From: UBA8752 sp965659115
GTDB taxonomy: Bacteria > Bacteroidota > Bacteroidia > Flavobacteriales_D > Sanyastnellaceae
Assembly (NCBI GenBank): GCA_965659115.1
Contig: CBFHUP010000017.1
Coordinates: forward strand, 1 to 40,703
DNA: 40,703 bases
Reading direction: 5' to 3'
Part shown: positions 24,713 through 31,900 of the stretch, piece after piece
How positions within the stretch are numbered: position 1 is the stretch's first letter
Layout: every line of letters starts with the position of its first letter
Made by a program: the position numbers and the translations under genes
The notes under the pieces: generated by a model
What the model was told of the DNA's origin: nothing
What the model saw: the letters and a program-made list of their open reading frames with translations, nothing else
Database searches by the model: none

Positions 24713-25447
24713 ATGGCCAAAGGCCCTTTTCACTTCAAGACCTTCACCGTAGGACAAGACGGCGCCGCCATGAAAGTGGGAACAGACGGCATCGTGTTGG
24801 GATGTTGGAGTCCCATAGAAGGGGCACGCAAAGTGATGGACATCGGCGCCGGAAACGGTTATGTTGGAATCATGTTGCTTCAGCGCATGCAACCTGGGGC
24901 AGAGCTCATTGGGGTGGAACTAGAACCCGATGCCGCCGCGCAATGCGCCGAGAACTACTTGAACCAGCCCTTTCCTGCACGCGCCAAAGCTTGGCACGGA
25001 GCCATCCAAAAAGCCACTGACGCTCAACCTGAATGGAAGGACTCTTTCGATTTGATAGTGTCAAATCCCCCCTTCTTTAAGAGCAAACCCAAGTCACCCA
25101 ATGCTGCGCGAAACCTGGCCCGGCATGACGATACTCTGTCGATGGGAGACTTGGTCAAGGCCGCTTCCGAGCTCCTCAAAACAGGAGGGAGGCTCTGTAC
25201 CATTTGGCCTTCTGACCGACTCCAAGAATGGAACCAGTGGGCTTCAGGTTATGGATTCGCCATCAAGCAGACGGTCCACATTCATACCATGCGTCATTTG
25301 CCTGCCAAAAGGGTCGTAACAGAATGGATCAAGACTGAACGTGCCATCCCCTCAGAAGACAGCACACTGACGCTCGAAGGCAAAGCCACGTTGGACTTTA
25401 CGGATGAATACTTGGTTATTGTGCGGCCCTATCTAAAAGGGACTTGA
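24713..25447 (+). CDS. trmN6: tRNA1(Val) (adenine(37)-N6)-methyltransferase
   Basis: 244 residues, a Rossmann-fold SAM methyltransferase. The TrmN6/YfiC start 'FHFKTFTVGQDGAAMKVGTDGIVLG' is distinctive. Motif I is 'VMDIGAGNGYVGIMLLQR', the acidic ribose-binding residue is in 'IGVELEPDAAAQC', and the catalytic motif IV is 'LIVSNPPFFKS'. 'ARNLARHDDTLSMGDLV' is a further subfamily block. It methylates A37 of tRNA-Val. It is the last gene of the plus-strand run and lies 9 nt after the paaY stop. The convergent START-like gene ends 8 nt beyond. Confidence 0.93.
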   Translation: MAKGPFHFKTFTVGQDGAAMKVGTDGIVLGCWSPIEGARKVMDIGAGNGYVGIMLLQRMQPGAELIGVELEPDAAAQCAENYLNQPFPARAKAWHGAIQKATDAQPEWKDSFDLIVSNPPFFKSKPKSPNAARNLARHDDTLSMGDLVKAASELLKTGGRLCTIWPSDRLQEWNQWASGYGFAIKQTVHIHTMRHLPAKRVVTEWIKTERAIPSEDSTLTLEGKATLDFTDEYLVIVRPYLKGT

Positions 25448-25455
25448 ACATTGGT

Positions 25456-25842
25456 TCAGCCTCCGAGCACGCGCTTGAGGTCACCGAGTTGCTTGGTCCA
25501 CAACAGCTTAGCTTCTTCAATTTCATCGTCCTCTGCAAAGTCGGTCACCAACAAGGCTGTGTCTCCAGTCAGTGGATCAATTTTAATGCGCATTTCGAAG
25601 AAGGACTTTTCGCCTTCTTCCTCGTGCTCCATCCAACGGTACTTCACAAATTCTTCGCGCTTTTGAGAAATCAACCGCGCAGATTCCTCCGAGCCGTCCC
25701 AGAAAAACGTAAAGACGTCCTTCTTGATATTGACGTCATCCGCAAACCATTCTGAAAGGCCACTGGGATTGTTGAGCCGACTAAAAATCGAACCCTTGCT
25801 CGCCTGAATCGGCACCTCTACTTGAAATTCAACAAGGTCCAT
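25456..25842 (-). CDS. START-like/SRPBCC (AHSA1-type) domain protein
   Basis: The ATG at 25842 gives 128 residues; an in-frame TTG seven codons upstream is less likely. The pattern 'FQVEVPIQASKGSIFSRLNNPSGLSEWFADDVNI' followed by 'VFTFFWDGSEESARLISQKREEFVKYRW' is that of the Bacteroidota START-like domain: an N-terminal strand, two short helices, then a curved sheet. A long C-terminal helix follows ('EIEEAKLLWTKQLGDLKRVLGG'). These proteins bind hydrophobic ligands, but the ligand here is unknown. It stands alone, convergent with trmN6. Confidence 0.82.
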   Translation of the reverse strand: MDLVEFQVEVPIQASKGSIFSRLNNPSGLSEWFADDVNIKKDVFTFFWDGSEESARLISQKREEFVKYRWMEHEEEGEKSFFEMRIKIDPLTGDTALLVTDFAEDDEIEEAKLLWTKQLGDLKRVLGG

Positions 25843-25924
25843 GCTTAAATAGGAATGCGGCAAAGATACAATTTAGGAAGGGCTGAATCCCCATGAAGTA
25901 TGTCAAGAATCACAAAAACGCGCA

Positions 25925-25952
25925 TTTGAATTCATCCTTCTTGCTACATTTG
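25925..25952 (+). promoter_or_regulatory. Possible Bacteroidota sigma-A promoter for tRNA-Met
   Basis: TTTG at 25925-25928 and TACATTTG at 25945-25952, the latter a perfect match to the -7 consensus TAnnTTTG. The 16-nt spacer is shorter than the usual ~19. The tRNA begins 29 nt downstream. Confidence 0.5.
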
Positions 25953-25981
25953 CCGCCCGTTTCCAATTCAAGAATTCAAAC

Positions 25982-26058
25982 GGCGAGGTAGCTCAGCTGG
26001 TTAGAGCGCAGGATTCATAATCCTGAGGTCGAGAGTTCAAGTCTCTCTCTCGCTACCA
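25982..26058 (+). tRNA. tRNA-Met (anticodon CAT)
   Basis: A 77-nt cloverleaf with encoded CCA. The acceptor is 25982-25988 (GGCGAGG) with 26048-26054 (TCTCGCT), including G-U pairs at both ends. The D-arm is GCTC..GAGC. The anticodon stem is CAGGA/TCCTG with loop TTCATAA, and the T-arm is GAGAG/CTCTC with loop TTCAAGT. The anticodon stem lacks the three consecutive G-C pairs of initiator tRNA, so it is an elongator Met. A tRNA-Ile with lysidine-modified CAT is the alternative, but the acceptor does not resemble that class. Confidence 0.95.
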
Positions 26059-26061
26059 AAG

Positions 26062-26088
26062 AAAGCCCGGTTCTTCCGGGCTTTTTTT
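26062..26088 (+). terminator. Rho-independent terminator after tRNA-Met
   Basis: A 9-bp stem AAAGCCCGG/CCGGGCTTT (26062-26070 with 26076-26084), loop TTCTT, followed by TTTT. It begins three bases after the CCA end of the tRNA, so the tRNA is a single-gene transcript. Confidence 0.92.
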
Positions 26089-26189
26089 ATGCCCCACCAA
26101 CAAATTTTATTAGACGAAACAATTTTATACATAGACCAATTGAGTAAATATTGAGGCGTATTGGTATCTTTACCAACTTACCTGACCTC

Positions 26190-28871
26190 ATGCGCTTCTT
26201 ATTGCTGTCCTTTTCCATTATGATGGGTTTGAACATGGTTCAGGCTCAATGTTCAGACACTGCTGCCTGCAATTATGACCCGAACAGTACGAGCGCAGAA
26301 AGCTCATCAGCTTGTGTCTCATTAGAAACCGTAACCGTTCACAATTCTGGTGATCTGGCAGGCATGACCACCTATCGGGTGTATATCAACTTGCCCGAAT
26401 CCGACAATTTCCTTTCTGCCATCAGCACCATTCTTATGGGCTGCACCGACAATGGCGCTTGCAATTATGCCCCGTCTGCCACTTATGACGATGGGACCTG
26501 TGAATTTTCAAGCTGCCCTCCTGGCTCGCCGCAGGCGGATGAAGCGGCAACGCCATCCATCATTCGCATCACCTCAACCACATCCTTCTATCAAGACGAG
26601 GTCGGTAACTCTACCGCTGATGGTGTCATGACAAGTTTGTTCGGTTTTTTTCCCACCTTGGTCTATGACAGCTGGGTCACCATCGGGTATGCTCCAGAAG
26701 ATGGAACGCCCGGTGCAACGGTGAGCACAATTGCCAGTCCAAACCAGAACTGGGTGGCCGATTTTGAAGCGGGCGGCGACCTGATCATGGACGACCTCAT
26801 TGGCGGACTGTGGTACATCTTCAACGATGGAAACGATCAAGGCGTGCCCGATGAAGACGGTAAAGTGCTCATCGCCCAGCTCACCACCAGCGGCACGGTG
26901 GATGTCCAAGTCTCAGGGCAATACTTCCCCAATTACGGAACGGGCGCCAATGGAGAAGCCGACGGAACATCCAGCATTTTGTTCATCAGCGACATCAGTT
27001 CAAACTGCACCGATGACCCCAATGCCGGTTGCGAATACGCTGAAAGCAACCTCGACTGTGATGGCAACTGCCTCAACGATGCCGATGCCGATGGAATTTG
27101 CGATGAAAATGACCCCTGCGTCGGCAATTATGACGCCTGCAACGTTTGCAATGGCCCTGGTGACATTTACGCCTGCGGGTGCACTGGCATCCCCTCAGGA
27201 GACTGCGATTGCAATGGCAATCAATTGGACGCCCTCAATGTTTGCGGGGGTGACTGTGCTGCGGATGCAGACAGCGATGGCATTTGCGACGACATCGACC
27301 CTTGCGTCGGTGCATTCGACGAATGCGGCATTTGCAATGGACCAGGCGCAGTGCACAACTGCGGATGTTCAGATTATCCCCCAGGCGACTGTGACTGCAA
27401 TGGCAACCAATCCGATGCCTTGGGCGTCTGCGGCGGCACCTGCGAAGCAGATGCTGACAACGATGGCATTTGCGACGACAATGACCCTTGCATTGGTTCT
27501 TATGACGCCTTGAACGTCTGCAATGGAACCTGTGAAGCTGATGAGGACAATGATGGCATCTGTGACGACGTCGACCCCTGCGTAGGCGCTTATGACGCTT
27601 TGGGCGTATGCAATGGCGATTGCCCTTCGGATGTTGACGGCGACAATGTGTGCGACAACGCAGAAATTCCAGGCTGTATGAACGAAGAGGCCTGCAACTA
27701 CAATGAAGAGGCCACCGACGATGATGGCAGCTGCTCGACATTCGATGCCATCGGCGTCTGTGGAGGAGACTGCACCGCTGACACCGATGCAGATGGAGTT
27801 TGCGATGATGAAGACCCTTGCATCGGCTACTATGATGAATGCGGCATTTGCAATGGCCCTGGAGCCACCTATGAATGCGGGTGTGCAGACATTCCCGATG
27901 GCGATTGTGACTGCAACGGCAATATGACCGACGCAGTTGGACAATGCGGCGGGTCGTGCACAGAAGACACAGACAATGACGGCGTCTGCGACGATGTTGA
28001 CAGCTGCATTGGAGCTTTGGATTCCTGTGGGGTTTGCAATGGCCCCGGCCTCATATACCAATGTGGTTGTGCCAATATTCCCGTTGGCGACTGCGACTGC
28101 AATGGAAACCAACTCGATGCCATTGGCGTTTGCGGAGGTACTTGTGAGTCAGACCAAAACAACAATGGGGTTTGCGACACTTTTGAGGACCTACAGGACG
28201 TCGAAGGCTGCACTGACAGCAGCGCCTGCAACTATTCTGAATGTGCCTCAACCGACGATAACAGCTGCCTCTATGAAGACGCCCTCGGCGTCTGCGGAGG
28301 GGACTGCCCAGCCGATACAGATGGCGACGGCGTCTGTGACAACGCAGAAACCCAAGGCTGCACCAACAACTTTGCGTGCAACTATGATCCCGCAGCCACC
28401 GACGACGACGGCTCTTGCCTCACGGCAGACGTCCTGGGAGACTGCGGAGGCAGTTGCACAGCCGACGCCGATGGCGATGGCATTTGCGACACCGAAGACA
28501 GCTGCGTCGGTTCCCTCGACGCCTGCGGCGTCTGCAACGGACCGGGAGAGGCATACGACTGCGGGTGCTCCGACATCCCCGCTGGAGACTGCGACTGCGA
28601 TGGCAACCAGACCGACGCCCTCGGCGTCTGCGGAGGGGATTGCCCAGCCGATAACAATGCCAACGGCATATGTGATAACACAGAAATTCTGGGCTGCACA
28701 TATCCATCTGCCGATAATTACAACACCTTCGCCAATTGGGATGATGGAAGCTGCACCTTCAGCCCTGACAACCCACAAGGCAGCTGTTTCTTCGATTTTA
28801 ATGGAGATGGAGGGGTAGGAGCGGCAGACTTGTTGGAGTTCCTCATCTTTTTTGGAGACGCCTGCGAGTGA
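26190..28871 (+). CDS. Large secreted Cys/Asp-rich protein with TSP3-like and GCTD repeats and a C-terminal dockerin-like loop
   Basis: The ATG at 26190 gives 893 residues beginning with a signal peptide (residues 1-19, ending MVQA). The open frame extends upstream only to a TTG at 26151. A ~190-residue domain follows (26325-26999) that I do not recognise. Its landmarks are 'TTYRVYINLP', 'TSTTSFYQDEVGN', 'LVYDSWVTIGY', 'EAGGDLIMDDLIGGLWYI' and 'VLIAQLTTSG'. One GCTD..ACNY..DDGTC module is inserted inside it. From ~27000 to 28770 there are alternating Ca-binding 'D.DADGICD..DPCVG' repeats, 'C.ICNGPG..YECGC..IP.GDCDCNGN' modules and GCTD modules. The end (28780-28868) has a single dockerin-type loop D-F-N-G-D-G-G-V-G-A-A-D between two cysteines. 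Probably a disulfide- and Ca-stabilised extracellular rod. A T9SS sorting domain is not evident. Confidence 0.85.
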   Translation: MRFLLLSFSIMMGLNMVQAQCSDTAACNYDPNSTSAESSSACVSLETVTVHNSGDLAGMTTYRVYINLPESDNFLSAISTILMGCTDNGACNYAPSATYDDGTCEFSSCPPGSPQADEAATPSIIRITSTTSFYQDEVGNSTADGVMTSLFGFFPTLVYDSWVTIGYAPEDGTPGATVSTIASPNQNWVADFEAGGDLIMDDLIGGLWYIFNDGNDQGVPDEDGKVLIAQLTTSGTVDVQVSGQYFPNYGTGANGEADGTSSILFISDISSNCTDDPNAGCEYAESNLDCDGNCLNDADADGICDENDPCVGNYDACNVCNGPGDIYACGCTGIPSGDCDCNGNQLDALNVCGGDCAADADSDGICDDIDPCVGAFDECGICNGPGAVHNCGCSDYPPGDCDCNGNQSDALGVCGGTCEADADNDGICDDNDPCIGSYDALNVCNGTCEADEDNDGICDDVDPCVGAYDALGVCNGDCPSDVDGDNVCDNAEIPGCMNEEACNYNEEATDDDGSCSTFDAIGVCGGDCTADTDADGVCDDEDPCIGYYDECGICNGPGATYECGCADIPDGDCDCNGNMTDAVGQCGGSCTEDTDNDGVCDDVDSCIGALDSCGVCNGPGLIYQCGCANIPVGDCDCNGNQLDAIGVCGGTCESDQNNNGVCDTFEDLQDVEGCTDSSACNYSECASTDDNSCLYEDALGVCGGDCPADTDGDGVCDNAETQGCTNNFACNYDPAATDDDGSCLTADVLGDCGGSCTADADGDGICDTEDSCVGSLDACGVCNGPGEAYDCGCSDIPAGDCDCDGNQTDALGVCGGDCPADNNANGICDNTEILGCTYPSADNYNTFANWDDGSCTFSPDNPQGSCFFDFNGDGGVGAADLLEFLIFFGDACE

Positions 28872-28925
28872 AATCCATTCAATTAATCGACAAAAACACG
28901 TTTTATCGTGTCTAATATGTAAATA

Positions 28926-28958
28926 TTTGTGTCGGCAAGTATTATATATGTATATTTA
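28926..28958 (+). promoter_or_regulatory. Possible Bacteroidota sigma-A promoter for the 1575-residue protein gene
   Basis: TTTG at 28926-28929 and TATATTTA at 28951-28958 (consensus TAnnTTTG), with a 21-nt spacer, in an AT-rich 126-nt spacer that contrasts with the GC-richer surroundings. The ATG follows 39 nt later. Confidence 0.45.
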
Positions 28959-28997
28959 TGATTCCAAATTGTCGCCTGATACAATCACGCTTGCGCC

Positions 28998-31900
28998 ATG
29001 CCAAAAATTAACCTGTCCGTATATCGAGTCTTTGTAAGTGCGGTTTTGATCCTTGCGACCAGCCACTGCACCTTGGCTCAACTTTCCAGCAGTTGTTCAG
29101 GATCTGGTGAAAATGGAGACTTTTCCATTGTCATTGATACCATCTATTCCAACATCGGTGTGGTCACCGACCTGAGTGGACAAGACACCAATCTCACTGG
29201 ATTCAACACTTACCACCTTTATCTACAATGTGAGTCTATTGATGACTTACTCGGTGCGGTAGGAGGAGACATCAACAATCCCGTTACCATTCAATCCACG
29301 ACATCTTTTTACCAGGCAGAACTCGGCTCTTCCATTGAACCCAACCCCAGCCTGTTCGCCTTCATGCCTCAAGTCCAGTATGACAGTTTTGTAACCATTG
29401 GCCTTGAAACAACCGCAGTCAATGGGGATGGAGAGTCGTCCACCCAAATCATCGAAGACAGTGATGTAAACCCCATTTCTGGCGGTTTTGAAGAAGGCGG
29501 AGATTTGATCATTGATTCCAACACCGGCAGTTCCTGGTATGTCGCAAACGCAGAAACGGCGAGCAATTGTGCTGCTGGAGAAGACCTCAAAATCCTTTTC
29601 GCACAGGTTACCACAGATGGCGATGTCAGCGGCAACATTCAATTTCAAGTGTACCGCAACGGCACTCAGAATGGCGAAAACTGTCTCAGACCATATTTGT
29701 CCATCAACCCTTTGGCGCAAGCCGGATGCACAGATTCCCTTGCCTGCAACTTTGATGCCACCGCCTTTGTCGATGACGGAAGTTGCGATTTCTGCAGCTG
29801 CGCAGACACGACCATCATAAACAGTGCATCCTTCCCCAGTGATTCGGTACCCGGTTATTTTCTAGACATTGAATTGATCGCAAACCACGATACGACAGGC
29901 CTCACCGAACTAGAAGGCATGAAGACGTACCGCATGTATGTCGCTACTGCAGAGCCTCACGATACCCTCACCGCGGTATATGGAAACGACCAAACGCCTT
30001 TAGACATTCAGTCAACTGCACCGTTTTTCCAGAATTCTCTCGGAGCGGTAACCCCAAGCAATATTCAAGCGTTTTACTATCCCATTCAACCTTCCGTCAT
30101 TTATGACAGTTGGGTCACCATTGGTATTGATCGTTCTCCAAGTGAATTTGGAACAGGATATTCGTCTGTTTTTACAGCATCTGACCCCAACGTTAGCACG
30201 TCCTGGATGGCAGTTTTTGACCCGGGAAGTGGAAATCCAGGAGGCAATATTTTGGCCAACACCAACGTCGGGGGAATTTGGTCCATTACCAACCCTACGG
30301 TCCAAAATGGCATTCCAAACGACGACCAAAGGGTCCTCATTGGACAATTCACCACCAGCGGTATTGTCTCAGGAAGCATTGCTGTTCAAATACTTCCTCA
30401 AACATTGCCAGAGGGAGACGATGAGTATCGACTCACGTTTTCATTTACCTCAGAAGACTTAGGTCAAGAGTTGCTCTCCGTCAATGGCACACCCATCAAC
30501 CAAGAATTGTGTGGCTGCCTCAATGACTCAGACAACGATGGCATTTGTGACTCGGCAGACAACTGCTCCGACACCAGTGCCTGCAACTACAACAGCCCTG
30601 AAAATGGGGAATGTCAAGCCTTAGATGTGATTGGTGTATGCGGCGGGTCTTGTACCGCTGATGCAGATCAGGATGGCATTTGTGATGATGTTGACAGTTG
30701 CGTTGGACAAGTTGACGATTGTGGAGAATGTAACGGCCCAGGTGCCATTTACAGTTGTGGATGTTATGACCAACAGCCTACTTGGTGCGATTGCTTTGGA
30801 AACACGCTCGACGCTTTAAACGAATGCGGCGGTGATTGTGAAGCAGACGACAACAACAATGGCATTTGCGACACTGACGAGGTCCCAGGATGCCAAGAAG
30901 AGACAGCTTGTAACTACAATCAGAACGCCAACGTTGACGGCGTAGAGTGTGCATTTGCAACAGGCTGCGACACATGCTCTGGCAGCTCCGACGGCACTGG
31001 CACAGTCATAGATAATGATGCCGACGATGATGGCGTCTGTAATGAGAACGAAATCACCGGCTGCACAGACCCCACCGCCTGCAATTACGATGATGACCCC
31101 ACCACCGATTCTGACAACACACAGTGCACCTATGTCGATGGTGTTTGTGACACCTGCGTTAACGGCGAGGTCATCGACAATGACAGCGACGGAGATGGAG
31201 TCTGCGATGCCAATGAAGTCTCCGGCTGCATCAATGCCGATGCCTGCAATTACAATGCATCAGCGACAGATGATGACGGCAGCTGTGTCGAAGCCAGCGG
31301 TTGCCAAACCTGTTCAGGTGAATCCGACGGTTCTGGAACCGTTGTGGACAATGATGCAGACAATGATGGTGTCTGTGACTCGGCCGAAATCACAGGCTGT
31401 ACCGATCCAACGGCATGCAATTATGACAACAATCCCACCACAGACAGCGACAACACGCTGTGCACCTTCGTCGATGGCATCTGTGAAAGCTGTGAAAGTG
31501 GCCTAATTGTAGACAACGACAGTGACAACGATGGAATTTGTGATGCCAATGAAATTCCTGGGTGTCGCGATGAAAATGCTTGCAACTACAACACCTCTGC
31601 TACAGACGATGACGGAACATGTGTTTTTGCTGCCGGCTGTGAAACTTGCTCAGGAGAGTCTGACGGCACGGGATCTGTCATAGACAACGACAGCGACGAC
31701 GACGGCGTGTGTGATGCCAACGAAGTCACAGGTTGTACTGACCCTGCGGCCTGCAACTACGACAGCGATCCCACCACCGACAGCGACCCCACGCTCTGCA
31801 CGTTCGTGGACGGCGTGTGTGAGACTTGTGAGGCTGGGCTCATCGTAGACAACGACAGCGACGACGACGGCGTGTGTGACGCCAACGAAGTCACCGGCTG

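Noticed and set aside
25982..26150. tRNA-Met as an integration site for a mobile element
   Set aside because: No integrase, no second partial copy of the tRNA 3' end seen downstream, and the tRNA has its own terminator.
27369..28112. Long minus-strand open frames opposite the Cys/Asp-rich repeats (also 31650-32291)
   Set aside because: The translations are monotonous Ala/Val/Ile repeats mirroring the sense repeats; no start context or domain.
28896..28911. Small hairpin ACACG-TTTTAT-CGTGT after the 893-aa gene as a terminator
   Set aside because: Only 5 bp and no T-run follows; too weak to call.
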